Notes: a model not told the origin generated them from the letters alone. Shown: positions 1 to 11,351, numbered from the stretch's first letter. The stretch is 54,640 nt of DNA from Longimicrobium sp. (GCA_036389795.1 DASVWD010000206.1:1-54640), one strand, 5' to 3'. Program-made: numbers and translations.

Positions 1-139
1 TCGGCTCGACGGGTTCGCTACCCCGCTTCTTTCAGCGCTCCCCTCGCGGTCGGCGCCTTGCGGCTCGCTTCGGTCCCTACGACCAAGTTCCGGGAGGACT
101 TTCACCTCCTGACCACTGTCCATGCTGGGCACACACGAG
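1..139. other. Left edge, no gene recognised
   Basis: No convincing coding region lies here. The segment contains a short interrupted dyad (GGGAGG ... CCTCC around 100-117) and could be the end of a repeat or element that continues outside the window. Nothing supports a named feature. Confidence 0.3.
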
Positions 140-169
140 AGCGGGCGCCAGGCCGACCTGGCGCCCGCT
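140..169 (-). terminator. Perfect 13-bp hairpin at the gene end
   Basis: A 13-bp perfect inverted repeat (140-152 and 157-169) with a four-base loop CCGA. The stem overlaps the TAG stop codon of the minus-strand gene at 168-554. The downstream minus-strand sequence is only mildly T-rich, so it may terminate transcription or protect the 3' end. Confidence 0.6.
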
Positions 170-554
170 ATCCGTCTGCGTCCTCGTCCGCGTCTCCCGA
201 CGTCTCCAGGCGTCTCGCGAGCCACTCGGGGAGCGGAACTCCGTCGTCGCGCAGGACCGCGGCCCATTCGCCGAGCATCCGCATCCGTCCCTTCGCCTTC
301 CGGTGCCTGGGAACGCGGGCGAGCGCCAGGTCGAGCATCGCGTCCATCGTGGCTTCCGAGACGTTGTGATACCAGGCTTCCAGCTTTTGCCGTGTCGCCT
401 CCTGGGGCTCGCCTCCCCCCAGGAAGTAATCCAGCCCTCCGTGCGTGATCCCGATCTCGCCCGCCGCCGCGCGCAGCGAGCGGACCTCCGCCACGCGCCG
501 CGCCGCCTCGCGGAGCTCCGGCACGGGGACGCGCGACGGCTCAGGCGTCGGCAC
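168..554 (-). CDS. Small HTH-like hypothetical protein (paralog of the gene at 23083)
   Basis: 128-residue hypothetical protein. I do not recognise a named family. Residues 10-65 look like a small helical DNA-binding fold: a helix REAARRVAEVRSLRAAA, then a turn and a second helix leading to GLDYFLGGGEP and ATRQKLEAW. The whole N-terminal half aligns with the protein at 23083-23469 (shared REAAR, SLR, GL..FL.G.EP, ATR.KL.AW), so the two are paralogs. The start is GTG at 554, preceded by GCGGAGGCGC; the paralog has the same ten bases before its ATG, which fixes the start in both. It stands alone, facing away from gcvP. A repressor-like role is inference only. Confidence 0.75.
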   Translation of the reverse strand: MPTPEPSRVPVPELREAARRVAEVRSLRAAAGEIGITHGGLDYFLGGGEPQEATRQKLEAWYHNVSEATMDAMLDLALARVPRHRKAKGRMRMLGEWAAVLRDDGVPLPEWLARRLETSGDADEDADG

Positions 555-827
555 GCGCCTCCGCCCCGCGCCGGTCCCGCCGGCGTATAAAACGTATAAA
601 AGCTAAATGATTACACCGGGATAGATAGCCGGCTCCCCCGCGCCGCGCAAGGACGAGGCCTCACGACCCTTCGTGCACTTTTCCGGGAATCTGGACGGCG
701 CGCCGCCGCGGCGGACGATTCCTTCGCGGCCCTTCGTCTCCCGGCCGCCCCGGTTTGCCATCCCTTGACCGACTATCTAGATTCCCGCCGGCTTCTCCCG
801 AATCCCCCGAAAGCAGGACGTAACGCA

Positions 828-3701
<2,874 letters not shown>

Positions 3702-3728
3702 CGGCCGGCCGCTTCTCCACACGCAACG

Positions 3729-3761
3729 GGGCCGCCTCTCGCGAGGCGGCCCTTGCATTTG
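3729..3761 (+). terminator. gcvP terminator
   Basis: A 10-bp GC-rich stem (3729-3738 with 3743-3752), tetraloop TCGC, followed by TTGCATTTGTC. It starts 27 bases after the gcvP stop codon and fits a Rho-independent terminator. Confidence 0.8.
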
Positions 3762-3780
3762 TCATCGGGAAAATCGGTTA

Positions 3781-4017
3781 GCCTCACGCAGAGTCATACC
3801 ACGTTGCAGAGCATTGTTCTGATTCCGAACAGATCGAAATCACACAGAGACACAGAGGAACAGAGAACCGAAGGGCTTCGTTTTTCTCTGTGCCTCTGTG
3901 TCTCTGTGTCTCTGTGTCTCTGTGTGAGATTTTTCAGGACCTATACCCGAACGATCCTCTGCAAACTGGTATCAGCAGAGTCAGCAGAGGTGTTTCTCTG
4001 TTGACTCTGCGTGAGAA
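3781..4017. repeat. GCCTCAC-type long hairpin repeat, interrupted by an insertion
   Basis: The outer parts (3781-3796 and 3972-4017) together form the same hairpin repeat seen at 48063-48130: left arm GCCTCACGCAGAGTCA followed by GCAGAGTCA units, right arm ending ACTCTGCGTGAGA. The left arm is split by a 175-bp element at 3797-3971 flanked by TCA on both sides. Gene-free stretch between gcvP and the MqsA-like gene. Confidence 0.75.
3797..3971. mobile_element. MITE-like element with terminal inverted repeats
   Basis: A 175-bp non-coding element. The left end TACCACGTTGCAGAGCATTG and the reverse complement of the right end, TACCAGTTTGCAGAGGATCG, are clear imperfect terminal inverted repeats. 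The centre is a CAGAGACACAGAGG / CTCTGTGTCTCTGTG hairpin. It is flanked by TCA direct repeats (3794-3796 and 3972-3974), or by TA if the ends are trimmed, and interrupts another repeat. A diverged second copy lies at 12408-12549 in the opposite orientation. No transposase is present, so it would be non-autonomous. Confidence 0.6.
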
Positions 4018-4106
4018 AAGTCTTTTTGCTGGCGTGACGGGAGAGCGGTGATTATGATGCATCGTCCACTTAGTCCACTTCACACGAGTCGGGCGAGGTA
4101 CCGCAA

Positions 4107-4532
4107 ATGAAGCTGGTGGAAGTGTGCTACCTGTGCGAAGGCGAAGCGCCGCTGGTAACAGAGCCGCGCAGGGCCTCGATCGCGGATCGCACGGTGACGA
4201 TCGAGGACGAGTTCTACCGGTGCGGCACGTGCGGCGAGACGTTCTACACCGGCGACATGGGCGACGAGGCGCTGCGCCGCGCATCCGCCGCGGTTCGCCG
4301 GGAGGACGGGCTGCTCATGCCGGAGGAGATCCGGGAGATCCGCCGCAAGTACGGCCTGTCGCAGGCCGGGCTGGAGCGCCTGATCGGCGCGGGCGCCAAG
4401 ACGGTGGTCCGCTGGGAGCGAGGCACCATCTTCCAGAACAAGACCGCCGACACCCTGCTGCGCGTGCTCCGCGACCATCCCGAGGTCGTCGCGGAGCTCG
4501 CCCGGGAGCGCGGGTGCCGGATCGCGGCGTGA
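4107..4532 (+). CDS. MqsA-family antitoxin-like regulator, orphan
   Basis: 141 residues. The N-terminal zinc-binding part has two CxxC pairs (C7, C10 and C39, C42), as in MqsA-type antitoxins, with C42 followed by GETFYTGD. The C-terminal half is an HTH (about residues 72-110) with LSQAGLERLIGAGAKTVVRW, typical of the Xre-like DNA-binding domain of this family. MqsA neutralises the MqsR toxin and represses its own operon, but no MqsR-like or HigB-like toxin gene lies on either side: upstream is the repeat region, downstream a TM2 protein. It may therefore be a solitary regulator. The ATG follows GAGGTACCGCAA. Confidence 0.8.
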   Translation: MKLVEVCYLCEGEAPLVTEPRRASIADRTVTIEDEFYRCGTCGETFYTGDMGDEALRRASAAVRREDGLLMPEEIREIRRKYGLSQAGLERLIGAGAKTVVRWERGTIFQNKTADTLLRVLRDHPEVVAELARERGCRIAA

Positions 4533-4656
4533 GGCGCAGCGTGCGAAACGTCACATAGCGACTGGGACACGGCGTCGTTATTTTCCTGTCCGCCGGGCGT
4601 GGTCCGTTCATCTCCTCCCTCGGCCCTCCTCCCAGCCTCACGCGAGAACCTCTCCG

Positions 4657-5001
4657 ATGGCCCTGATGTATTGCCGCGAGTGCGGCAAGCAGGTGAGCAG
4701 CGAAGCCTCGAACTGCCCGCACTGCGGTGTCCCGCGGCCCGTGCTCCCGGCGCCCGCCGAGTACCAGGCCCAGCCGGTCTACTACGCGCCGCCGAAGCGC
4801 CACGACCCGGCCGTCGCCGCGCTGCTCAGCTTCTTCCTCCCCGGCGTGGGGCAGATGTACAAGGGCGAGGTGGGGATCGGGATCGCCCTGCTGATCGGCA
4901 CCATCATCGGCTACATGGCATGCATTGTCCCCGGCATCGTCCTGCACATCGTCGCCATCGTCCACGCGGCACAGGACCCGCTGGTGAGGCACGGCGGCTG
5001 A
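4657..5001 (+). CDS. Zinc-ribbon TM2-type small membrane protein
   Basis: 114 residues. The N-terminus is a zinc ribbon with two CxxC pairs (C6, C9 and C20, C23: YCRECGK, NCPHCG). A Pro/Tyr-rich linker follows, then two predicted membrane segments (about 54-70 and 74-100) around a GVGQMYKGEVGIGIALL turn, the hallmark of TM2 domain proteins. Function of this class is unknown. The gene stands alone, convergent with the antitoxin-like gene that follows. It has a predicted RBS (AGAACC) that is weak. Confidence 0.75.
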   Translation: MALMYCRECGKQVSSEASNCPHCGVPRPVLPAPAEYQAQPVYYAPPKRHDPAVAALLSFFLPGVGQMYKGEVGIGIALLIGTIIGYMACIVPGIVLHIVAIVHAAQDPLVRHGG

Positions 5002-5078
5002 TCATCGCGGAAAACGGAACCGCCGGGCCAGCACGAGGCACCCGGCGGTTGCCACTGATAGAGGATTTCTCGAATCGA

Positions 5079-5357
5079 TCAATCTTCCCACGGATCGAGT
5101 AGCGGAATGCCGTTCAGCCAGACCCGGGCAGCCTCGATGTCGGCGGCGAATGCCTCCGCCTCCTCCGTGTCCAACCGCGGCAACGAATCGAAAAGCGCCG
5201 GCAACTCGCCGAACGTCACATCGCGAGAGACCGGCCGCAGCTCCGCGACCGGTTGCCCGCCTCTCGTCAGCACGATGCTCTCGCCGCTGTCCATCACCTG
5301 ATTCACGTACGCGGTGAAATCACACGCAACCTCTTCAACGGGTACTTCCCTCGGCAT
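5079..5357 (-). CDS. Phd/YefM-family antitoxin-like protein, orphan
   Basis: 92 residues. The N-terminal 45 residues match the Phd/YefM fold: short N-terminal strand, helix ending NQVMDSGESIVLTRGGQPVAEL, the diagnostic segment in which the antitoxin dimer binds operator DNA. The C-terminal part (acidic, ELPALFDSLPRLDTEEAEAF) would be the toxin-neutralising tail. No PIN, RelE or Doc toxin follows it: the next minus-strand space is non-coding and then occupied by the plus-strand TM2 gene. An RBS-like GAAGAGATG is just upstream of the start. Confidence 0.75.
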   Translation of the reverse strand: MPREVPVEEVACDFTAYVNQVMDSGESIVLTRGGQPVAELRPVSRDVTFGELPALFDSLPRLDTEEAEAFAADIEAARVWLNGIPLLDPWED

Positions 5358-5382
5358 CTCTTCAGCTCCATCAGAACTCTCT

Positions 5383-6012
5383 TCACCGCACCGTGAACGA
5401 GCGGCTGCGCACCTCGTAGCGCCTGGCGGGCAGGCCCAGCAGGCGCACGACGAAGCGGCGCAGGCCCCGCTCCACGGCGCGGCCCACCGGCTTCTCGCCC
5501 GCCACGGCGGGGCGCGCCTCGCCGCGCAGCCAGCGGCGCAGCTCCTCCAGGTCGGAGAGCGAGAGCGTCTCCACGTCCAGCCGCGCCAGGTAGTAGTACC
5601 TCCCTGTGCGCTCCGGCCGCACCGGGGGCTGGAACGCCTCCTCCAGCGCGGCCTCGGTGGCCGCCAGCGTGGGGTACGCGCGCTCGGTGCGCCCGTCCTC
5701 CAGCGTGTACCCCTCGCCCAGCGGCGAGCGCAGCATGGCGCGGGAGATCTCGCGCGCGTCCACCTGCTCGTCGATCACGTCCTTGCGCCACAGCTCCACC
5801 CGGAAGTGGAAGCGCAGCGGCAGCCCCGACCTGAGCGCCTCCTGCAGCGAGCGGTCGCGCAGCACCCCGTCCATGCGCACCACCGGGCGCCAGCGCTCGG
5901 CCGGGCCGCCCACCTCCAGGGTGAGCGGCCGCCGCTGCTGGGCCGGTGCGGGCCCCGCCAGCGCCGCCAGCAGCAGCAGCGCGAGCGGGGCCCGGAGCGC
6001 GCGCGGGGTCAA
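5383..6012 (-). CDS. DUF4390-like exported protein
   Basis: 209 residues starting at TTG 6012, which overlaps the TGA stop of the upstream barrel gene (TTGA), so translation is probably coupled. Residues 1-22 form a signal peptide (ALRAPLALLLLAALAGPAPAQ). The mature part resembles DUF4390: RFHFRVELWRKDVIDEQV, YTLEDGR, YYYLARLDVETLSLSDLEELRRWLRGE. In proteobacteria DUF4390 genes are commonly next to ntrY/ntrX homologs (established context), and a kinase and regulator of that type lie just upstream here. Function is unknown; periplasmic location is inferred. Confidence 0.75.
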   Translation of the reverse strand: MTPRALRAPLALLLLAALAGPAPAQQRRPLTLEVGGPAERWRPVVRMDGVLRDRSLQEALRSGLPLRFHFRVELWRKDVIDEQVDAREISRAMLRSPLGEGYTLEDGRTERAYPTLAATEAALEEAFQPPVRPERTGRYYYLARLDVETLSLSDLEELRRWLRGEARPAVAGEKPVGRAVERGLRRFVVRLLGLPARRYEVRSRSFTVR

Positions 6013-7868
6013 AAGCGCGGGTCGAGCCGGATGAAGAAGTTCACGCCCTCGCCCCCGCGGTCGACGTCGACCACGGGGACGGCCAGGTACACGCCGAGCC
6101 GGCCGAACAGGAGCCCGAAGCCGACGTCGGCCACCGTCTCGGTGTCCTCGAACTCGTCGTGGTGGGTCCAGCCGCGGCCCAGGTCGGCGAAGAGCACCCA
6201 GGCGAAGTCGGCGTCGAAGCGGCGCCAGTCGTCGTCGCCGCCGTCCCACTCGTCGTCGTCGCCCCAGTGGCCCACGTCCATGCGGAAGCTCAGGGTCCCG
6301 CGGTACTCCACCTGCCCCAGCACGAAGCCGTCGCAGCCGTACGCGGGGAAGAAGAGGGCGCTGTTCGGGTCGGCCGGCCGCGGGTCCACCCGCCGCTCGC
6401 GGGCGCCGCAGTCCTGCGAGAAGAGGCCGTAGCCGGGGAGCGACCCCTCGCCGCCCAGCGCGTGCTGCCGCTGCGGCGGGAGCGCGGCGCCGCCCAGCGC
6501 GCCGCCCGCCAGGAGCCGCAGGTTGAGCCGCGACGACGCGCTGATGCGGTTGTAGCGCCGCAGGTCGATCATCCCATGGGTGAAGAGGCCGTAGTCGCGC
6601 TGGATGAAGGGGATCTCCACGGGCTCGTCGCCGATCCCCGGCACGATCTCCACCCCCGTCAGCCCGCCCAGCTCGGCCTCGAGCGCGCGCTCCACCTCGG
6701 CGCGCACGAGCCACCCGTCGGAGGGGTCGCGCTCGTCGTTGCGGGTGTCGATGCGGGTGGTGAGCGCCAGCGAGTTGAGCGTGCCGCCGGCGGCGAGCGG
6801 CTGCAGGCGCCACGGGTCGTCGTTGTTGAAGAGCGACCAGGGGCTCCCCGCCTCCACCGGGCGGTGCTTCTCCAGCCTGAGCTCCAGGGTAGAGGAGAGC
6901 GGCGAGCCGGCCGGGTCCACCCGCGCGTAGACGCTGCCGCCCTCGCGGCGGTAGTGGTCGCGGTAGTCGCGGTGCAGGAAGAAGGTGGAGAGCGCGTTCT
7001 CCAGGTCGCTCAGGTGCCAGTCCTCGATCGGGTCGATCCGGCGGAAGAAGGTGCCGCCCAGGCGCGCCGCCCGGCGGCCGCCCAGGAACTGCTCGGCGCG
7101 CGCCTCGAACCCCCAGCGCTCGGGCCCCAGCTCCGGCCCCGTCTCGGTGCGGAAGATCCCCATGATCCGCAGCCGGAAGGGGTTGGAGCCGGCCGTCTCG
7201 AACACCGGCCCGAAGGTGATCGGCAGCCCCTCCACGCGGTTGTACGCGTTCCCCGTGGCCACGATGAAGTCGGCGCGCCCGCGGCGGCTGCGCCGCTCGA
7301 TCGTCCACCCGTCGTCGTCGGCCTCCTCCCAGTCCCCCCCGCGGCGCGCCTCGTCCTCGCGCGCCTCCTCGTCGCGGCCGGCATTTCGCCCCGCGTCGCG
7401 ACCGGCGTCCCGGCCGTCGGGGCGGTCGACGTCGGCGTAGATGCGCTCGCCGCGGCGCACGTAGTCCAGCCGCTCGGCGTAGGCCAGCAGCTCGCCACCC
7501 ACGCGGGCGCGCTCGAACCCGGTGGCGGCGCCGCCCACCACGGTGACGTCGCCGGTGACCTCGGCGCCGTCCCGCAGCTCCAGGTCGCCGTTGATCACCA
7601 CCACGTCGCCCCGCACGCGGCCGGCGACCACCAGCGAACCGTCCAGCACGGCCACGTCGCCCGTGACCGTGCTCCCCGCCGCAATGCGCGCGGGGCCGGT
7701 GAGGCGCACGGTGCCGGGATCGTTGTACAGGCCAACCACCCGCTCGGCGATCCCGGGCGGGAGCCGCCGGAGCGCCTCGGCGCGCGGGATGGTGTCCTGC
7801 GCCCGCGCGGCGGCGGGGAGGGCGGGAAGGAGAAGCGTGAGCAGGAGCGGGAGCGCGTGCCTGCGCAT
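6009..7868 (-). CDS. Outer-membrane beta-barrel protein with bactofilin-like N-terminal repeats
   Basis: 619 residues. A signal peptide (1-24, ending AARAQ) is followed by about 90 residues of short beta repeats (GSTVTGDVAVLDGSLVVAGRV ... GDVTVVGGA type) like polymer-forming or bactofilin-type beta-helices. A charged linker (DGRDAGRDAGRNAGRDEE) follows, then about 400 residues of amphipathic strands resembling the BamA/TamA surface-antigen barrel, with aromatic-rich turns and a terminal aromatic FFIRLDPRF, as expected for barrel assembly. Start ATG 7868 has GGAGG at a good distance. It follows the sensor/regulator pair and is probably its co-transcribed partner or target. Substrate unknown. 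Confidence 0.75.
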   Translation of the reverse strand: MRRHALPLLLTLLLPALPAAARAQDTIPRAEALRRLPPGIAERVVGLYNDPGTVRLTGPARIAAGSTVTGDVAVLDGSLVVAGRVRGDVVVINGDLELRDGAEVTGDVTVVGGAATGFERARVGGELLAYAERLDYVRRGERIYADVDRPDGRDAGRDAGRNAGRDEEAREDEARRGGDWEEADDDGWTIERRSRRGRADFIVATGNAYNRVEGLPITFGPVFETAGSNPFRLRIMGIFRTETGPELGPERWGFEARAEQFLGGRRAARLGGTFFRRIDPIEDWHLSDLENALSTFFLHRDYRDHYRREGGSVYARVDPAGSPLSSTLELRLEKHRPVEAGSPWSLFNNDDPWRLQPLAAGGTLNSLALTTRIDTRNDERDPSDGWLVRAEVERALEAELGGLTGVEIVPGIGDEPVEIPFIQRDYGLFTHGMIDLRRYNRISASSRLNLRLLAGGALGGAALPPQRQHALGGEGSLPGYGLFSQDCGARERRVDPRPADPNSALFFPAYGCDGFVLGQVEYRGTLSFRMDVGHWGDDDEWDGGDDDWRRFDADFAWVLFADLGRGWTHHDEFEDTETVADVGFGLLFGRLGVYLAVPVVDVDRGGEGVNFFIRLDPRF

Positions 7869-8047
7869 GGATACCTCCGGGTAGGGAAAGAACGTCCGCC
7901 AGCGGTTCGCGGGCCCGCCCTGGGGCAGGGGGCATGCCCGGCGCGGCGAAACGCGCATCATCTTATCGGCGAAAGACTTGGACGGGAAGGCGCCCGCGCC
8001 GGGCGCCGCCGCGCGTGTCGAAACGACGCGCGGGAGCGACGCAGGTG

Positions 8048-9412
8048 TCACCGCACGATGCCGAGGCGCCGCATCCGCCGGTAGAGGTTGGCGCGGTCGG
8101 TCCGCAGCCGGCGCGCGGCCTCGGCCATGCTCCCGTCCGCGGCGTCGAGGGCGCCGGTGAGCAGCTCTCTCTCGTAGTCGTCCAGCCGGTCGGCGAGGGT
8201 GCGCTCGTCGTCCTCGCGGTACGCGGCGGCCCGCCCCGCCGCCTGGCCGCCGCCGGGGAGGAGCGCGCGGATCTCGGCGGGGCCCACCTCGGCGCCGGCG
8301 TGCAGGATGGAGAGCCGCTCCAGGATGTTCGCCAGCTCGCGCACGTTCCCCGGCCACGAGTGGCGGGCCAGCGCGTCCAGCGCGGCGGGCGCGAGCCGCG
8401 GCGGGCGCAGCCCCGTGCGCCTGCGGCTGCGCTCGAGGAAGTGCTCCACCAGGAGGGGGATGTCTTCCTTCCGCTCCCGGAGCGGCGGCAGGTGCAGGGG
8501 GATCACGTGCAGGCGGAAGAACAGGTCCTCGCGGAAGCGCCCGGCGGCCGCCTCGGCGCGGAGGTCGCGGTGGGTGGCGGCCAGGATGCGCACGTCCACG
8601 GGGATCGGCTCGGAGCCGCCCACGCGCTCCACCTCGCCGGCCTCCAGCGCGCGCAGCAGCTTGGCCTGGGCCTCGGGACTGAGGTCGCCGATCTCGTCCA
8701 GGAAGAGCGTCCCCCCGCTGGCCAGCTCGAAGCGCCCCCGTCGCCGCTCGGTGGCCCCGGTGAAGGCGCCCTTCTCGTGGCCGAACAGCTCCGACTCCAC
8801 CAGGTCGCGGGGGATGGCGGCGCAGTTGAGGCGCACGTACGGCCCTTGCGCGCGCTGCGACCGCCCGTGGATCAGGCTGGCGGCGATCTCCTTTCCCGTC
8901 CCCGACTCGCCGGTGATCAGCACGCGCGCGTCGGTGGGAGCCACGCGGGCGATCAGCTCGCGCACCTTCTGGACCGAGGGGGCGCGCCCCACCATCTCGT
9001 CGGCGCCGGCCAGCTCGGCGCGGAGCGCGCGGTTGACTTCGCGCGTCTTCCTCAGCTCCAGCGCGGAGCGCAGGGTGAGGAGGACGGCCTCGGGGGTGAG
9101 CGGCTTCTCGATGAAGTGGAAGGCGCCGAGCTGGGTGGCGTGCACGGCGTCGGAGAGGGTGGCGCGGCCGCTCATCATCACCACCGGCAGGTCGGGCGCC
9201 GCGTCCAGCAGCCTGGGCAGCGCGTCGAGCCCGCCGTCGTCGTCCATGTAGAGGTCCATCAGCACCGCGTCGGGCTCGTCGGCCAGCACCTCGGCCAGGG
9301 CGCCCCTGCCGCTCCCCGCCTCGCGCGTGCGGAACCCCTCGGCGCGCAGCAGGGCGCCCAGCATGCGGCGGATGTTGGGCTCGTCGTCGACGATCAGGAT
9401 GGAGGCGGACAT
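8048..9412 (-). CDS. Sigma-54-dependent NtrC-family response regulator
   Basis: 454 residues. The receiver domain (1-120) has the acidic pair DD (residues 9-10), the phospho-acceptor in DAVLMDLYMDD and the conserved lysine in FIEKPL. The AAA+ domain (about 140-370) has Walker A GESGTGKE, the sigma-54 contact loop GAFTGA, Walker B GGTLFLDEIGD and the arginine-finger region. A Fis-type HTH ends the protein (AARRLRTDRANLYRRMRRLGI). It would activate sigma-54 promoters after phosphorylation by the kinase encoded 45 bases upstream. Domain order and partner resemble NtrX. Confidence 0.95.
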   Translation of the reverse strand: MSASILIVDDEPNIRRMLGALLRAEGFRTREAGSGRGALAEVLADEPDAVLMDLYMDDDGGLDALPRLLDAAPDLPVVMMSGRATLSDAVHATQLGAFHFIEKPLTPEAVLLTLRSALELRKTREVNRALRAELAGADEMVGRAPSVQKVRELIARVAPTDARVLITGESGTGKEIAASLIHGRSQRAQGPYVRLNCAAIPRDLVESELFGHEKGAFTGATERRRGRFELASGGTLFLDEIGDLSPEAQAKLLRALEAGEVERVGGSEPIPVDVRILAATHRDLRAEAAAGRFREDLFFRLHVIPLHLPPLRERKEDIPLLVEHFLERSRRRTGLRPPRLAPAALDALARHSWPGNVRELANILERLSILHAGAEVGPAEIRALLPGGGQAAGRAAAYREDDERTLADRLDDYERELLTGALDAADGSMAEAARRLRTDRANLYRRMRRLGIVR

Positions 9413-9457
9413 CGCGCGCGGGGCTCGGGGGAAGGGGCGCTTGCGAGGCGGCGCCTT

Positions 9458-10675
9458 CTACGCCCGGCCGGCCAGGGATGTTTCCGGGGTGACGGGAAGG
9501 AGCACGCGGAACTCGGCGCCGCCCTCGGGGCGGTTGCGCGCGGCGACGCGGCCGCCGTGCGCCTGCACCGTCTGGCGGACGAGGGCCAGGCCCAGCCCCG
9601 TCCCGCGCGACTTGGTGGTGAAGTCGGGCTCCCAGATGCGCTCCAGGTGCTCGGGCGCGATCCCCGGGCCGCTGTCGAGCACGCGCACCTCCACGAAGCC
9701 GTTCGCCGCGCGGGCCACCACGTCCACCGCGCCCCGGCCGCCCACCGCGTCGGCTGCGTTCAGCAGCAGGTTGGCGAAGACGCGCGCGAGGGCGTCGGGG
9801 TGGCCCTGCACCGTGGGGAGGTCGACCGGCACCCTGAGGCGAGGCTGCACCTCGGGCGGGAGATGGGTGCGCAGCAGGTACTCCAGCAGCTCGCGCAGGT
9901 CCACCTCGGCGGGCGGCCCCTCGGGGAGGCGGCCGAGCTGCGCGAACGAGCGCGCCAGCTCCTCCAGCCGCCCGCTCTCGGCCGCGATCACCTCCAGCGC
10001 CTCGCGCCCCGGCTCCGTGGCCGTCCCCGCGCGCTGGAGCGTGCGCACGGCCAGGCGCATGGGCGTGAGCGGGTTCTTCAGCTCGTGGGCGACGCTCCGC
10101 GCCATGGCCACCCAGGTGCGCGCGCGCTCGGCCTCCAGCTCCCGCGCCCGCGAGGCGTCCAGCTCGGCCTGCATCCCGCGGAAGGCGGCGCGCAGCACGC
10201 CGAACTCGCCCTGCTCGGCCTCGCCCGGCGCCGGCTCGGGGAGCGGCTCGCCGCGCGCCACCATCCCGGCCCACCCGGCCAGCTCGTCCACCGGCCGCGA
10301 GAGGCGCCGCCCCATCCGCCGCGCGGCCCGGTGCGCCAGGAGCGCCAGCACCCCGCCCAGCAGCAGCGTCAGCAGGGGGAGGAGGAGGAGCGCGCGGCGC
10401 AGCAGGTACTCCCAGCGCCGGGCGTGGGTGACGGAGTCGGAGAGCTCGTCGCGGTGCGCGCGCGCGGCCGCCGCCAGCGCGGGGTCGCCCGAGGCTTCGG
10501 CGCGCTCGATCAGGCGGCCGCCGCTCCGGGCCACCCGATCCCACGCCGCCACGGGGTCGGAGAGCGTGAAGGTGCGGGAGACGGCGTACGTGCCCACGCC
10601 CAGCAGCAGGAGCGTGGGGACGATGGAGAACAGCAGCAGGGCGCGCCGGAGCCGGCGCTCGAACGATCTGCGCAC
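9458..10675 (-). CDS. Membrane sensor histidine kinase (NtrY-like)
   Basis: 405 residues starting at GTG 10675. Two membrane segments (about 12-33 and 90-113) flank a periplasmic loop of about 60 residues; a HAMP-like segment follows (RRMGRRLSRPVDELAGWAGMVARGE). The H box is VAHELKNPLTPM (autophosphorylated His), followed by N box NLLLNAADAV, G1 DSGPGIAPEH and G2 GTGLGLALV. The H-box type LKNPLTP is typical of the NtrY/NtrB group. It is encoded just before its likely partner regulator. No strong RBS precedes the GTG. Confidence 0.93.
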   Translation of the reverse strand: MRRSFERRLRRALLLFSIVPTLLLLGVGTYAVSRTFTLSDPVAAWDRVARSGGRLIERAEASGDPALAAAARAHRDELSDSVTHARRWEYLLRRALLLLPLLTLLLGGVLALLAHRAARRMGRRLSRPVDELAGWAGMVARGEPLPEPAPGEAEQGEFGVLRAAFRGMQAELDASRARELEAERARTWVAMARSVAHELKNPLTPMRLAVRTLQRAGTATEPGREALEVIAAESGRLEELARSFAQLGRLPEGPPAEVDLRELLEYLLRTHLPPEVQPRLRVPVDLPTVQGHPDALARVFANLLLNAADAVGGRGAVDVVARAANGFVEVRVLDSGPGIAPEHLERIWEPDFTTKSRGTGLGLALVRQTVQAHGGRVAARNRPEGGAEFRVLLPVTPETSLAGRA

Positions 10676-10847
10676 GTGCAGGGTGCGGAAGCCGCGGGGG
10701 TCGCCCGGGGCCGAACGGCCGGGCGAGCGAGGGTGGGAGAGGTCACCCTCGCGGATGGAAACTACCCTCCGGCGCTCCGAAGTGGCAAGAAGATACGGCG
10801 GAACGAAGGCGGAACGGATGAACGGACGACGGGGACCGGATCCTCGA

Positions 10848-11156
10848 TCACGACGTCACGGGCGACGGCTCGTCTTCCTCCTTCGCGGCGGTGGCGTCGG
10901 CGGGCGGCCGGGTGCTCCGGCCCAGGTACGCCGCCACCAGTGCGACGAGGGCGGCGGTCAGCGCGGCCAGCCCGCCGATGTTCCTCCCCGCGTACAGGAG
11001 CAGGATCCCCCCGACCAGGGTGACCAGGACCACCAGGGTCCCGCTCGCGAGTCCGGCGTACGACAGCCGCAGCAGTCCGCTCTCGATGGAGCGCCGGTGC
11101 CGGGCCTCTCTTTCGGCGTTGCCGACGATCCGCTCGGCGAGCCCGGGGAGCACCAC
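10848..11156 (-). CDS. DUF2335-like membrane protein (5' end uncertain)
   Basis: At least 102 residues from GTG 11156, with two membrane segments (about 35-55 and 60-80). The N-terminal LPGLAERIVGNAEREARHRRSIE matches the DUF2335 pattern (PGxAERIxxxAExxxxHR). In that family the conserved region starts earlier, and the same frame upstream indeed reads FSGPLPHPRLLREYDVV directly before LPGLAER, so true coding sequence extends upstream to at least about 11200. That frame is open up to a TAG at 11352-11354 but has no ATG, GTG or TTG there; a CTG at 11235-11237 next to GGAGGAG is one candidate. Function unknown. Confidence 0.6.
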   Translation of the reverse strand: MVLPGLAERIVGNAEREARHRRSIESGLLRLSYAGLASGTLVVLVTLVGGILLLYAGRNIGGLAALTAALVALVAAYLGRSTRPPADATAAKEEDEPSPVTS

Positions 11157-11351
11157 GTCGTACTCGCGGAGGAGGCGGGGATGGGGGAGCGGCCCGCTGA
11201 ACGCTGCGGCGCGGACCTGGACCTGGGCCGGGAACAGCTCCTCCTGGCGCTCGACAGCCTCCGCCCGCGCCGGCTGGGCGAGCGGAGGCTGCTTGTGAGC
11301 GGACGTATCGGGGAGCCCGGCTGTTCCCTTCTCCTGACGGCGGTGTCGCCC

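Noticed and set aside
555-827. Glycine riboswitch before gcvP
   Set aside because: I could not find the tandem aptamer motifs or a long conserved leader in the gap.
5946-8084. Long plus-strand frame over the barrel and DUF4390 genes, and similar frames over the array
   Set aside because: Composition (Ala, Arg, Pro, Gly runs) and overlap with clear genes mark it as a shadow of the minus-strand genes.
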